From Escarpia spicata (taxonomy: Eukaryota; Annelida; Polychaeta; Sabellida; Siboglinidae), in the NCBI GenBank assembly GCA_963995525.1, contig OZ023205.1:53656505-53720504 (forward strand): DNA of 64,000 nt. The letters run 5' to 3'. A program made the translations under genes and the position numbers. The notes beneath the pieces are model-generated. The model saw nothing but the letters and a program-made list of their open reading frames with translations. It searched no databases and was not told the DNA's origin. Below are positions 12,290-25,895 of the stretch, piece after piece. Positions within the stretch are counted from its first letter, which is position 1, and each line of letters starts with the position of its first letter.

Positions 12290-12960
12290 CTTCATTGTCG
12301 GCCTGAATCTCAAAATTAGTGTAAACGTAGAATTTGCTATAAACACAGAACTTAACAAAATTAGTGAATGGCAAAAACTTAACGAATTATCTCTTAACCT
12401 AACCAAAACTAAGTGTATGCTCTTCAAAACACCTAGAAAAAGCGTCACTTATCCATTACTAACCATAGATACACTACTATTGATAGAATGACATAATTTA
12501 ACTTTCTAGGAATATCGTCTAATAAACAATGTAACTGGAAAAGTCACATTGAAAAAGTTTCAAGTAGGTTTTCAAGAACGCTAGATGTCTTAAATAGGCT
12601 AAAATGGTGATTACCTCTTAATTTAAAGATCGTATTGTACAACACACTAATATTGCCAAGCGTAAACTACAGCGTTTCCGCTTGTGGTTACAAATGTGCC
12701 AGAATTCAGACATTTCAAAAGAAACTTGTTCGAATTATTAGAGTAAGAAAATATAATGCTCGCACTGAATCACTATTTTCTTTTTAATACAACACATTAA
12801 AGTCGCAAGAACTGACATTATATTATAAATTCGTGCATAACAAACTTCCTGTTTACCTTCAAAATTTGCCGATTCATCAGAACAAAAACATTCACACACA
12901 CTTGGACAAAACAATACACATACAAACAAGGTACACGAATATGCGAAATAGTCTCAGATA
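12290..12960 (+). mobile_element. Non-LTR retrotransposon RT fragment, block A copy
   Basis: Frames encode the end of a jockey/CR1-superfamily reverse transcriptase: KLNELSLNLTKTKCMLF, EFNFLGIS, LILPSVNYS and KKLVRIIRVRKYNA. It aligns with 44,230-44,815 of block B, whose copy extends further upstream (to about 43,790), so it was present before the duplication. Frameshifts and stops break it. Confidence 0.75.
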
Positions 12961-13428
12961 AACCTAACCGCATACTATCAATAATGCACCTGATTTAATA
13001 ACAAGTAAAATCTACACTCAGCTTACACGGGTTTGCAATGTATGTTAAACATCATTATTTGCAGATTTATTTACCTGTATGTACATTACGAAATTGTTAC
13101 ATTTGTCATGATGAGTGAACAACAAATATGAATAAGCTTTTAGGCGTACCTCTTTGGATGAATAACCAATCGTCAAAAATCATGTATAATATTATGTTCT
13201 AAGCTTTGTATGACTTACTCTCTTAACCGATTTATGCTACAATTTTTTATACACCAGAATTTGTCATCAATATAAGTGGTCGCACCCATGAGAGCGGCTT
13301 TTTAGCCTTAGTGGGACTCTCCCTGATCCATACGTGATAATTTGTATACCGTAATTATAATTACTAATTTATGCTTTTGCATACTCATTTATTGAGTGAT
13401 ATGTATATGGGTCTTAATAAAGAACTCC

Positions 13429-13648
<220 letters not shown>

Positions 13649-14084
13649 AACGGCGGCACCTCGTCCGACATCTATTCGTTTTTTGTCGGTGTTACATGCA
13701 AATTGATTTAATCTCAATCTCATTACATAAACTTCATATAACGATTCCCCCGTTGTATTCAATTGGTCAAAGTCACGTCCACTTCACGTTTATTTACCCA
13801 GCGTGTAAATAAAAATCGCTCTGAAACCGCAGTGCATTTAACATATCGATATCATGCAGGCAGATGAGAGAGCACTCGAGAACTATGATATATCGTCCCG
13901 GTGACAAGAGAGCACACATCAAATGTAGAAATGTAGCGGTTAGAATATCGGAAGGTTCGAATCGTCCAATCCACGTTGCCTTAGTTCACTCAGCTGTGTA
14001 AATGAGTACCTGGTTATAGATAGCAGTGAGTATGCTTTCCTGAAGCAATTAAACTGTGGCGTGGCAAGAGTTGTGTTCGAAGCA

Positions 14085-15125
14085 AACAGAAAGGGGCAGA
14101 ATCATACTATTTAGGACAGTATAATGTAACCCCGGAAATGGTAGCTGAGAAAATAAGGGCTATGAAGGATAATAATTCACATGGAGTGGATGGGATTCCG
14201 CCCAAACTACTATTGGCAATTGTGGAACAAATTAGCATACCGTTTGCAACAGTATTCAATTTTTCATTTAGAATCGAAAGAAACAAAAATTATACCGTTG
14301 TTTAAAAAAGGTTCGAGAAACAAGTCAGAGAACAATAGATCAGTGAGTTTAACATCGATGATTTGCTAATTATTAGAAAGACTAATTAAAGATCACATGG
14401 TGGATTTTCTTGTTAAACATAACTTGAAAAACACATCTCAACATGGGTTTCTAAAAGCGAGGTCTTGTTTAACTAACAAATATGTTTTTTTGAAGATATC
14501 ACTAAGTGGATAGACGAGGGATCACCAGTAGATATCATCTACTTAGATTTTTACAAAACTTTCGACAAAGTGCCACATCAATGATTACTGCTTAAGCTAA
14601 AGGCCCATGGCATAGGAAATGGTATAATTAACTGGATAGAAAGGTGGCTGATTGACAGAAGACAACGGATAATTATTCGTGGTGAGGCTTCAAACTGGAA
14701 ATCAGTTTTGAGTGGTGTACCACAGGGATCAGTACTGGAACTTATACTATTATTAATATATATTAACGATTTGGACGATGATATAACAACAAGGTGATGA
14801 AATTTGCGGATGATACAAAAAGTGTTTAGAGGAATTAAAAGTGATGGAGATAGGACAACATTTACAAGATGATCTTGACAGGTTGATCAAATAGTCTGAA
14901 AAGTGGCAAATGTTGTTCAATTTTGGGAAATGTAAATGCCTCCACGAAGACGTAGAATATACAATGGGGAGTACTGTACTAAGTAGTACTCTACGAGAAA
15001 AGGGTTAAACTTAGGGTTAACATCTAGTGCTGATAAGAAGGTTTCAGAGCAGTGCGGAAATGCAACTCCAAAGGGAAATCAAATCCTTGGATTAATTAGG
15101 CAAAATATAGCGTTAAATCTTGTCA
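14085..15125 (+). mobile_element. CR1-like retrotransposon fragment (RT domain)
   Basis: Homologous to ORF2 of the 17.6-20.6 kb copy, opposite orientation: NNSHGVDGIPPKLL near 14,170, the RT fingers near 14,290-14,400, and the palm with the degenerate active-site region near 14,790-14,830. Both ends are truncated and it carries several stops. Confidence 0.8.
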
Positions 15126-15279
15126 ATAAAATGTTAAACCAATTGTACATAACACGTGCTGGAAGCTAAGGCTCAATTGTTAGATATCAAATACGTATAT
15201 TCAGTAGACTGACATAAATAATATCATTTTATCACTAGCTTATACCCACCCGTGTAACAATGAACGAAAGATTTAAGTA

Positions 15280-16035
15280 ACAAGATTTAACAAGATTTAA
15301 TATAATTGCCACCCAGAGAATTAACTCTAGATGGCAGTGAACAAGGAAGCCTTCTGGCTTATCGAGAGTCTAACTCTTTTTTATCTATGTGTATCTCGCC
15401 CTTCTGCGGTACGTGTCATTTTCATTGTTAAACATATTCATACTACTAGCACCCACACAATCGGGAAATAATATGTTCCAATCATTTACAGTGTTTTCTG
15501 AAAATTAGAACGTTCTTATATCTCATCTACACTGCTCCTTTACAAATGCAACGTTATGTCCCCTAGTCCTTATATTGTTTTTAACTGAAATAAAATATTT
15601 ATATCAATATTTTCAAAACTTCTATCGGATCTGCTCTCAATCTCCTGGTCTCTAGTGTTATCAAACCACATTCTTTTAGGCGTATTTCGTAACTAAGGTC
15701 TCTAATTTTCGGTATCATTTTAGTCCCTCTCTTTTATATTCTTTATAGCATATCTATGTATTTCTTGCCTCCAGGCTGGTATACAATATTGTAATGAGGC
15801 CTAACTATTGCTTTGTACAGCGGTATTATTAGTTCATTTTCCTTCGCTATATTTCGCCTAATTAATCCAATGATTTGAAGCTGCAATTCCGCACTGCTCT
15901 GAAACCTTTATATCAGCACGAATTGTTAACCCTAAGTACTTTTATTTTACAATAGTACTTAATATAATACCCACATTGTGTATTGTACATCTTCTTTACC
16001 ATGTCCTCTGTGAAGGCATTTACATTTCAAAAAAT
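15280..16035 (-). mobile_element. CR1-like retrotransposon 3' fragment
   Basis: The reverse complement carries the family's RT C-terminal region and its 3' terminus: gatttaacaagatttaa repeats followed by attgccacccagagaattaa at 15,284-15,330. It lies tail-to-tail with the 14.1-15.1 kb fragment. Non-coding. Confidence 0.8.
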
Positions 16036-16629
16036 TTAACAACATCTGCCACCGGACACCAAATAAAGGCAATGATGTACGACTAAATGATTCAATAGCC
16101 ATGTGATCGCCCGGTTAACTAACCTCATACTCAGACTTCCAGTCAATGTTATAGGAGATTAACAAAAGTATACATTTGTGTAACTTTGAAATATATAGCC
16201 TACTAAATAAAAGCTAGTGATTCAATTGCCCATAAGTATGGACGGCGGCCATATTGCATTTTCAAAACGACCGCCAATGAAGACCTGTATGTGTTACTAT
16301 GTCGCCATCTAGGCTACATAGAACCTTAATTTGAATAACTAAATCTACGTTTTCGTGAGTACCGAATCCAATAGCGCAGCCCAGTGTAAATGTATCGTTT
16401 GATTTACGTGTATCATAGTAAAGCAATTATTAGCAGCAATGGACAAATAATAATGGTTATATGAGCCCGTTGAACATATTTATTTGATGATTAGCAAATA
16501 TGCCCTGGCTTCCAATACGTGTATAATTGGTTGTAAAATGTTACTGATGCCACAGCTCAACTGTACATCAGGGATACAAGTGCTCCCGAGATAGTAGCAT
16601 GAATTGTCGTAGGGATTGAACGAAAAATG

Positions 16630-17310
16630 TTCACATGATCTTGGCTCCTGGTGCCTCCTTGATTAATGATGCTTTGCAATAGTTACGTCACTTGCATAGC
16701 TAGCTACCCTTTTGTTCCCGGTCGACCGGTATAGCTCGATAAGCCGAGCGCCGTTAAATATTTGGATAGTTTTGGTGAGTCCAACAAAAGCACTCCTTTA
16801 TTAATCCAAGTGCGCGTATTCATTTAACTATCAACATATTTGAATCCTAGGAACTAGTATGTTTAGTGATGGATACAGTCAGTTGAGAAGAAAGTATTAT
16901 TATGCTGAAACATCAACGTAAGTCACACATAGATTGAAGTAGACCAACTTAATGACATATATTTTTATTAAACAGTAACTACTAATTGTGTAAGCATCCA
17001 TAATCAAGCGTCACATATTCACTGCTGACACCTGCCGACCAATTCACACAATAGGTATAATGCGCAAATGCATTGAGTGTGATAACCATTGGCAACAATG
17101 GTATGACTACTAACTAAATTACGACTGAGTAATATATTATATTTATAATATTATTTTGGGATCACTCCTCCAAGAGTCCACCTAAAATTATATCTGACCT
17201 ACTCCCACGACATGTTATTGTTATCTTGGAAACATCAATATTAAATACCACGACCACTTGTAGGCCACGTTCTAAACTTATGAAGACAATATCATATAAC
17301 ACAATTTCAA
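16630..17310. other. Insertion specific to block A, with a later partial repeat
   Basis: Block B is continuous where block A holds these roughly 700 bases (block B junction near 48,650). The segment 17,150-17,330 recurs, diverged, at 17,445-17,620 (shared wording such as ttgttatcttggaaacatcaat and gccacgttc). No coding potential is seen. Confidence 0.5.
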
Positions 17311-17368
17311 CACACAATGCCACAATTGCCGGTCAACAAGCCAAGACGTCGGAGTTGTATTAGTCATT

Positions 17369-17412
17369 CAACACGATGATTTCCCTTGTCGCAATTTGAC
17401 GTCTCCGGATTA
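17369..17412 (-). pseudogene. Galaxin-like exon fragment
   Basis: The reverse complement reads NPETSNCDKGNHRV, identical to the end of the block B exon at 48,731-48,915. The rest of the exon is missing: sequence jumps directly into repeat and CR1-like material at 17,413. Confidence 0.75.
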
Positions 17413-17621
17413 ATCACTACTGGCTGATATATTCTATTCATCATATATGGGTTTGCGATCACTCCGCCACGAGTCCACCCAAAATTACAATCTGACCGAC
17501 CCCCACGACATGCTATTGTTATCTTGGAAACATCAATATGAAATATACGTCCATTTGTGGGCCACGTTCGTAAACTTGTAAGGACGATATCGTATAACAT
17601 AGTTTCTTCACCCAATGCCAC

Positions 17622-19830
17622 AGTTGTACTTAGTATCTTCGTTCCCATGTCCTGTGTGGATGCATTTACATTTCCCAAAATTGAACAGCATTTGCCACTT
17701 TTAAGACAATTTGGTCAACCTGTCAAGATCATCTTGTAAATGCTGTCTATCTCTATCATTTTTAATCCTTCTAAACACTTTTGTATCATCCGCATATTTC
17801 AACACCTACTTATTATTTCATCATCCAAATCGTTGATATATATTAAGAATAATATAGGTCCTAGTACTGATCCCTGTGGTACCCCACTCAATACCAATTT
17901 CCAGTTTGAAGCCTCCCCATCAACTACTACACGTTGTCTTCTGTCAATCAGCCATTTTTCTATCCAGTTTATTATACCATTTTCTGTGCCATGGGCCTTT
18001 ATTTTAAGCAGTAATCTTTGATGTGATACTTTGTCGAAAGCTTTTTTTAAAATCTAAGTAGACGATATCTACTGGTGATTCCTCATCTACCCACTTAGTG
18101 ATGTCTTCAAAAAAACATAACATATTTGTTAAGCATGCCTTCGCTTTTAAAAACCCATGTTGAGATGGGTTTATCAAGTTATGTTTAACAAGAAAATCCA
18201 CCATGTGATCTTTAATTAGTCTTTCTAATAATTTGCAAATCACTGATGTTAAATTCACTGGTCTATAGTTTTCTGACTTGTTTCTCGAACCTTTTTTAAA
18301 TAACGGTATAATATTTGCCTCTTTACATTCTAAAGGAACCACTCCCTCTTCAATGACAAATTGAAAACTGTTGCAAGCGGTACGCTAGTTTGTTCTACAA
18401 TTTTCAATAGTAGTTTGGGCGGAATCCCATCCACTCCAGGTGATTTATTATCCTCCATAGCCCTTATATTCTTAGCTACCATTTCCGGGGTTATAATTAA
18501 CTGTCCTAAATAGTCTGAATCTGCCCCCTTGAACTTAGCCTCTTCTACTGGCAGTGAACTAATATCTTCCCTGGTAAACACTGAACTAAAGTACTCATTC
18601 AGGTCTTCTGCCATTAAGAATCGCTCTGATATTATATTTCCAACACTATCTTCTAGAGGACCGACCTTATCTTGAACTTTCTGTTTCTTCGAACATATGC
18701 ATAAAAACTCTTGCTGTCATGTTTTATATTACTAGCTAATTGTTGTTCATAGCTTCTCTTTGAATTTCTAATTTCAGCTGTAGCTTGGCTGAGTGCTTCT
18801 TTATAAATGTTGTAGTCTTCATCATTTCCAGTACATCTATATGACTGCCACATCATTTGTTTATACTTAATTTTCATAATGGCTTCTTTCGATAAGTGTT
18901 TCTGTTTGGACCGTTTCCCTTGTTTTTTGAAGGGTACAAATTTATCGACTGTGCACTTAATTTCACTCTGTAATATATTCCAGCATTCTGTTGCTGGCTT
19001 ATTTTTCAGCGTGTTATTCCAGGCTATCTTTGCTAAATATTTCCCCATGTCCTTATACCTTCCTTTGTGGAAATTTCTCCTATACTGCGTTTTACTATGC
19101 CTTTCTGATTTTACTTTGATGGTAAAATGTATATGGTTGTGATTACTACTCCCCAGTGGCTCACATATCTTGACATTGTCAACTAATTAATTCTGTGAGG
19201 ACTAAACTATGGCTACTACATTCCCACCCATGGTTGGTTCTAGCACATGTTGAGAAAGGAAAATATCTTGAACTAAAACTAAAAACTTATGGTCCTCACT
19301 CCCCATACTCTGTACAGATTTCCATTGTATATGCCCGTGGTTAAAATCCCCCATAATAATACAGTCCCGTTTGCTTACTTCCCTTACAGCGTTTTTTTTG
19401 GTCATTCTCTTCTATGCTGAAAAACTAACCCAACTGTTAACATTGAGTTTCCTGTAACTATGTTACACCAAACAGTTTCTTCGCAATCTGCTTCTCTTTC
19501 TAATTTTATTTCATAAGCCTGGATAGATTCTTTAATATATAAAATAACATTACATATCCTGTCAGTCCCAATTCAGCATCTGAAGATATCGGTGGTGTTC
19601 CAGGATTCGGTTATACCTATTATGTGAGAGTCAATATCTTCTACCATAATGTTTAGTTCATTTCTTTTGTTTACTATACTCCTTGCATTTAAACAAACAC
19701 ATTTATATCCACCTTCAAAAGAGTTTTCCAGACAGTTCTTTGCTGATTTATTTGTGCTGTCTTCATCTATGCCTCCAGATTCACGCTTCTCTGTGAGTCC
19801 CCCCTGCGAATCTAGATTAAATAGATGCAA
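17622..19830 (-). pseudogene. CR1-like ORF2: endonuclease and reverse transcriptase, broken
   Basis: In minus-strand order: apurinic-type endonuclease pieces at 19,830-19,573 (NARSIVNKRNEL, GITESWN) and 19,405-19,202 (IIMGDFNHGHIQW); a linker at 19,048-18,653; reverse transcriptase at 18,614-18,004 ([51 protein letters not shown]). Several frameshifts separate these pieces. The copy stops around 17,622 before the RT C-terminus and the family 3' terminus, so it is 3'-truncated, unusual for a retrotransposed copy and suggestive of later deletion. Confidence 0.85.
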
Positions 19831-20549
19831 ACTGTCCCACTCTCAACAGATTGCAGCAAGTTCTCTGAGAAAACTGCTACCCCCTTTCCACTTAGATGGA
19901 AACCATCTTTCATGTACATATATTCTCTCACAACAAAATATCCCCATAAATCTGTGAATCCCACCCCTTTTTCTTCACACATCTGCTCAATTAGTGCTTT
20001 GATCGCCATCGTCTTGCAGTTTCTGTACTTTGCCCCTCTTCCTCCCTTTACTGGCAGAATTCCTGACAGAATACTCTGTTCAAATCTTGTCTTCTTTAGC
20101 GTCCTCACTAACTCTCTATACTTCTGTACTATCCCAGTTGTTCCCTTCCTGTCTGCATTATTTGTTCCTACGTGTACTAGTATAGACCCTCCCTTGCCAT
20201 GCCCCGATACCTTCTCTACCCTTTCAGTCACATGTTCTATCCTAGCCCTCGGTAGACAAACAACGACGTCCTTCCCCTCGCTTAGTGTCTTATCCGTCTT
20301 TCTCATAATGGAGTCTCCCATAAACATCCTCTCTTTCCTCATTGCCACCCCTCCCCCAATCACTGCCTCAGAGTAGCTCTTTCTCCGGTTTGCATCTGTC
20401 TGGTTGTTGTCTTTCCCCCTGCCGTCTTCTCTCCTGTCACATTCTCTTCCGATCCATTCTTTCCTGTCGCTTTTTCTCTTGTCACCTTTCCTCCTGTCAT
20501 CGTCCCTTTCATCGACTTCTCTTGACAATCTTCCAATACATATAAACAT
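19812..20549 (-). CDS. CR1-like ORF1 with SGNH-hydrolase (esterase) domain
   Basis: An open frame of 245 residues. The N-terminal third is highly charged and low complexity (repeated DRRKGDKRKSDRK-like text). The rest is an SGNH/GDSL esterase-like domain: block I GDSIMRKTD, the block III-like VHVGTNNADRKG, and the block V-like DGFHLSGKG with the catalytic Asp/His pair. Such esterase ORF1 proteins are known in CR1-clade elements and bind RNA or membranes; the exact substrate is unknown. It lies just upstream of ORF2. The frame is uninterrupted, in contrast to the broken ORF2. Confidence 0.8.
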   Translation of the reverse strand: MFICIGRLSREVDERDDDRRKGDKRKSDRKEWIGRECDRREDGRGKDNNQTDANRRKSYSEAVIGGGVAMRKERMFMGDSIMRKTDKTLSEGKDVVVCLPRARIEHVTERVEKVSGHGKGGSILVHVGTNNADRKGTTGIVQKYRELVRTLKKTRFEQSILSGILPVKGGRGAKYRNCKTMAIKALIEQMCEEKGVGFTDLWGYFVVREYMYMKDGFHLSGKGVAVFSENLLQSVESGTVCIYLI

Positions 20550-20599
20550 TATTTATAAATATGGATATAAACCTAATATGCCACAATATGCAATACAGT

Positions 20600-21690
20600 T
20601 ACTAAAAAGGTAGTGTTTGTTAGTTATGTGGGTATTACCGTTCTGTAATTATAATGTTATTGAGATTACATAATTGTTTAATGTGTTAACCGTTTCTGCC
20701 TTGGCGGAAATTAAGTAAATAAAATCCTTTTTGTCGCAGAAAAGATTCGGTTTTCCTGAATATACTGAAAGTGCCAAAGAATACACTTTGAGCTATCCGC
20801 AGAATCAAGATAGCGCCCGCGACTTCTAAAATGTTAACCAGCTGTTAATTAGCTGTAACTTGTCTTGGTGTTAGTGGGTGGGCCTTTGACCGAGCTCTAA
20901 CCAATAACAGACTTTAAAGCAATAGCCAAACATGCAATTATGTGTTTTATAATGATTAGGGAAAATATTATCGGCAAACAAAATATATTTATATCAAAGA
21001 GATCAGAAACCACTTCATACTATTATTAACAACATTATTTCACTGGTTTATTCAGAATATGTTCTAAAAATGGTATATTCTGATGAATTCACACAAATTT
21101 AACATTGACGTAGACAAACAAATCCAAACAAAAAGAATTAAGTCCAAACATTTGGTTATAAAATACAAATTACACCACTTTAAACGTACAAATAAAATGT
21201 ACCCAAGGTAACATATAGTGGTATAATCTGTGATACATGACATCAAGATTTCTCTCAACTCGACAGTTCGTACACAATCTTCACTGTTTCCTGTCACTAG
21301 CTCTCCAGTGTATTTTAATGTAAATTTCCTCGCTTTGTATCATCGCAAGCCAACGAGAAATAATCCACAGACAGCAACAAACAAACGGCACTTATTTATT
21401 ACAGCTGTTTGCACACAACGTCAATAAAGATAACAATTACAAACGCACACAGTTCCCAATGTCTGTCTGGTACACCAAGTTACAACATACCAAAGAATTT
21501 TTAAAAGTCAATGAAACCGTTATATGTAAATGCGACAACGCCTGGATAAATACACCAATAAGCGTATGATGAATAGCTTGTACACTGTAATACAAAATCG
21601 GTGTTGCCTTAAATGCATCCTACTGTACGCCTAAGTCGTCAACATAATTGTGCAAACACGCATAAGACGACGTCATTACAAATGGTCATC
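20600..21690. other. No gene recognised
   Basis: AT-rich sequence between the CR1-like copy and the first galaxin exon of block B. Only short open frames without domain similarity are present. Confidence 0.5.
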
Positions 21691-21692
21691 AT

Positions 21693-21855
21693 TCACAAGG
21701 AGTCGGACTGTTTCTTGACAATGCGATGGTTTCCTTCGTCGCAAGTCGACGTCTCTGGATTATACAAGATGGACCCATTGCAGCAGTCTAATGTTGACGT
21801 TTTCTAATGGGCATTAGAATCGCAACATATATGTTTTCCAGGCAAGTAGAGGTGC
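21693..21855 (-). pseudogene. Galaxin-like exon with an internal stop
   Basis: The reverse complement reads HICCDS, a stop codon where sister exons have a K-K/T residue pair, then TLDCCNGSILYNPETSTCDEG and a stop (TGA at 21,693-21,695). It is paralogous to the exon at 48,731-48,915. The left edge of block B coincides with its upstream end. Confidence 0.75.
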
Positions 21856-22197
21856 GGTTCACGACCCCCCCTTCACGCTCGAACCATAACCTGTTTCCCA
21901 GCTAAGCCAACTATTTGGCTATCAATTATTACCGTAAACCGATCCGAGAATTATGCACATAATTGTCGCCTGTCAATTTCGGACAGGGGTTCGGGACTAA
22001 GCCCCCTTGTATGAACCCCTCCAAAACAAACCTTCTGTACAAACATCTTAATAGTCATGATGTTTAAAATTATATGTTCTGGATATGGGTATAGACAGGT
22101 TAACATTACCAAATATTGTCCTTAGCTGTTTTGGGTTACTTATAATGTACATATTGATATCGACCTAATAGACAATGTTTAACCCAGCTCAACAAGC

Positions 22198-22520
22198 AGT
22201 TGGGGGCGCAGTGGTCGGGCGACTAGAGTGCTGGATTGTCTTTCGGAGGAACCGGGGTTCGCATCCTGGTGACGGCTAGACGGAGATTCGATACTGGTTG
22301 CCGGGTCAAAACTTCGTTCACCCTACGTTGCTTCTATCTTTCGGTAGTGACGCTGTAAGTCGTCGGTGCTTGTTATCTGGTGTCCATGCCAGCGGAAAAA
22401 AAGATCCCGCACTTGAAAAAATATGTCGTGGCCTCACGGAGATTTATCCACTGCACCACTGGGTTCCACTAAGAAAGGTAACGTTGAGGTATCCAGATAT
22501 GCATATCGGCTTTCTTTTAC
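22198..22520 (+). mobile_element. tRNA-derived SINE, block B copy
   Basis: Same element and position as 6,931-7,262, with head gggggcgcagtggtcgggcg and B-box-like ggggttcgcatcc. The B box is slightly degenerate here. Confidence 0.75.
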
Positions 22521-23030
22521 TTTCACTAGTAGTGTGTCAATATACTCATTGCCTAGTATGAATCACACTAGTATTTTTTGTATTTGCACTAATAATTTTA
22601 ATAAATATGTATTCATTGTTATTGCGTTTTAGTGAAGGAGAACCCAACCTTCCTTTTTTAAGTATGGTGTAGACGGTAATTATGTAAAATTAACCGCATA
22701 ATTAACGTTAATGCAATTTGCTATGACATGGTCAAATGCAATTCGAAGTGAACGTGTGGAGGTACTCAGTGGCTACTTAGTGAGAAGTAGCGTTAGATGG
22801 TTTGGTACACTGACATGTATGTTTACTTATTGACTAGCGCAATGCGGAAGGCAAACATGAACGATACTGGCCGTCATATCTTTTAAATTACGCTCAATAT
22901 CACTTCACTGCCAGATGTACGATGACGTCCTTTGAATCGTGATATTCAAACAAGAACCTGAATACAATAGTATCTACGAGTTTTCGCGAAATACGTCAAT
23001 ATTGGACAGATAAGCTGCGTTTACTGCGAT

Positions 23031-24595
23031 ATGGCAAGAGCACTGTTTGGTTCGTGTTGTCTCCTGTTCGTTGTATGTAGCTGTGACGGCTGGTTTTCTG
23101 CAAGAAAAGGTACGTCATTGAAATGCCAATGCCGATCATTGTTCGTGCCACGTAACTCCAGTAGGAAACTAATATCGTTGTGTACAAGATTAAACGCAAA
23201 GCTTGATATAAAAGTCACATCGGTTAAAGTAGTATATCATATATCAATATCATATTTTAACAGTTATGTTTTCCTCTTATTAGCGCAGGAGTGATTATAT
23301 TTATGGGTAAGTGCCGTGTGTGAGTGCGGTAGTGTGTGGTTGCGCGTGATTGGTGAGTGTGTGTGCGTGTGTGCGTGTGTGCGTGTGTGCGTGTGTACGT
23401 GTGTGCGTGTGTGTACGTTCGTGTGTATGTTTATAACATTGCTAAGTTCTGTCACACAAAATTGCCAACATCGAAGCGTTCTTGTTTATCTAATTACAAT
23501 TTATACAATGTATAAATTGTGCAATGTTTGCCTTTTCCACAATTGAAAATACCTTTCAAGCCTCTTATAGATTATGTAATAGCAGTAAAATCGTCAAGTT
23601 TTCTTTTCAGAATGCAACGGAACGCCATACAATAGGTTCACTCATTTCTGCTGCTCTGACGAACTCTTCGAGATGACGGGATTCAACGACTGCTGTGTGG
23701 GCGTGTTGTACGATAAAAGAAACGCGTTCTGCTGGATCGGACTTCGCCTGGCAAGCTACATACTAAGTAGGCTTCTAAAGAGTCTTGAGACATTTCGTTG
23801 CTAAATTATATATATTTTTCAAATAGGGGTGTGTTTTGATTATGATGTGTGTGCGTGTGTGTGCGTGTGTGTGCGAATGTGTGACCTATATATTTACTCC
23901 CGATTTGAGCTTTTCTAAACTGTCTCGAGCGCCACCTTCTTTTGCTTTTTGAAAATGGCACCTTACCAAGAAAACTGGGACTATTCCCAAATTTCGCTGA
24001 AACAATAATTGTACCGTGAATTGGCCTCGCTGACTGACCTAGAGGATGATTACTCGACCGCTTGTGGTGGCGGTTGTGGTCGTAGTAAATTATTTTTAAC
24101 ATTACAAACGACACCACAGAAAGCTACTGTGTCGCCCGTCTAGACGTTATTCAGTCAGTGAATTTATTTATAATAATGAATTGCAAATGGGTTAACAGAC
24201 ATGAACAAAATGTCTATCATCGAACCAACATAATTATCTTATAAAAACGTTATAAATCCGTAGCTAGTATAAGAAATTACTTCCGTTAATACGGATACTT
24301 ATTTAATATGTGTACCAACACGATTTGCATTGAGGCTATTTTATTCGAATACCATATGTTATGCATATATGCATTAATATTTATTTGTACATTCTGTGTC
24401 ATACTTAGTGTTGTAACTATATAATGTTTAATTGTGTTCACAGAATGCAACGGCAAGCCTTATCACTACCGGCAGTCGAAGTGTTGTGGCGGGAAGATAA
24501 TGCCAATCTGGGACCCAGCAATGGAATGTTGTGTTGTAGAAGTCATTGACACGTCGAAATACGCATGCCAATCAGGCCAGGTTGTGCCGTTGTGA
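23031..24595 (+). CDS. Galaxin-like secreted protein, three exons
   Basis: Predicted join 23,031-23,109, 23,611-23,766 and 24,444-24,595, giving 128 residues. Exon 1 encodes a signal peptide (MARALFGSCCLLFVV...) and ends at a GTACGT donor. Exon 2 follows ttttcttttcag and encodes ECNGTPY, HFCCSDELFE, NDCCVGVLYD and AFCW. Exon 3 follows tgttcacag and encodes CNGKPYHYR, KCCGGKI, ECCVVEVID, KYAC and a stop. All junctions are phase 1, so the frame is continuous; the exon 2 donor (GTAGGC) is weak. The paired CC motifs spaced by about 14-17 residues are the galaxin signature. Galaxins are matrix proteins of corals and are found in molluscs; the function here is inferred from family only. Confidence 0.75.
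23355..23435. repeat. GT/GC microsatellite
   Basis: Imperfect gtgtgtgc repeats in intron 1 of the intact galaxin-like gene. Confidence 0.9.
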
Positions 24596-25327
24596 ACAGG
24601 GACGCTGTCCGCAGGGAATATCTTAACATCTGTTCTATTACAATAATCATGCGGACGATGTTGTAATGCGTACACCTTATGTGCATTACAATTCTATAAA
24701 GTTGTGGATTTAATTTTACGATGTTCCTTGAATATGATAACACATTTTCTCTTGATATAATCGTAACTAGTTAACACATTAAAACAGCTATATATGTTCT
24801 CATTTTAATCACACGCAACGTTGTCAAATGTAAATAAAACAAATTTTGAAAAATTATCTTAAATTAAGAAAAAACAAGTATCCATGGCACGTAGTCACAC
24901 ATTATGCCAACCAATTCAGAAGTTCATTCATAATGAGTTGTCTGATTTTCAGTATAACTGTTTTCATTGAAGGTATACTTCACAATACCGAACTTCCAGA
25001 GAATAACCAAGATTTGCTGCATATTTTCACAGTCAAATGGTGACATTATGTCTCCTTTTTACTTTGGACCAGTCAACAGTCATGTTGACTGGTCCACTTG
25101 TGAGGAGTGCTACAAAGTTCTTATTGCACAATGACACACTCGGTGAAAACTTAGAGAAGCCACCCTACGTTAATGTCAAAACCATTGTGAAATAATGAAC
25201 TTTTGCAAAGAGTTACAACATTTATCTTTTTCGAACACTCATAAAGTTGTTGTAAGCATTAGTCACGCTTCGCTTACTAAATAACTTATATTAATTATAT
25301 ACATTTGTGAAATACACGCACACACAC

Positions 25328-25561
<234 letters not shown>

Positions 25562-25825
25562 ACGTCCGTAAGATATGTAGCAACAGTTGGCTGTTGTATT
25601 TCCAGCTCATTCTCGTTCGCTCAATTTATGTGAATGTGAACAGGCCTTCATATCAGCAGGTTGTACTAGATACATTGAATACTCTATCTCATAACATGCT
25701 CTTCCCCAATGATGACCGAATGCTTCACAGGATAAAATAGATCCATTCATCAATTCATATGCAATTTGCACATAAAGCAGTTACGCCAAAACATCGTTGC
25801 ACTCAACACAACACTTTATCTATTT

Positions 25826-25889
25826 CAGTTTCAAGACCCGTCTTCGCTTTGCATATTTTTTGCCATATAATCCACACCATTGTCCTATC
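25826..25889 (-). pseudogene. Distal part of the galaxin exon cut by the Polinton
   Basis: The sequence tcaagacccgtcttcgctttgc ... ccattgtccta corresponds to the exon end in block A (10,847-10,905). The reading frame contains a small deletion relative to block A and ends at the Polinton target duplication. Together with 42,370-42,521 it reconstitutes one exon split by the element. Confidence 0.75.
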
Positions 25890-25895
25890 AACAAC
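25890..25895. repeat. Polinton target-site duplication, left (aacaac)
   Basis: Six bases directly outside the left AG terminus. The right copy is aacgac (42,370-42,375), one mismatch. Six-base target duplications are characteristic of Polinton integration. Confidence 0.8.

Noticed and set aside
19825..20376. 183-residue plus-strand open frame
   Set aside because: Antisense to the esterase ORF1 of the CR1-like element, with no domain of its own.
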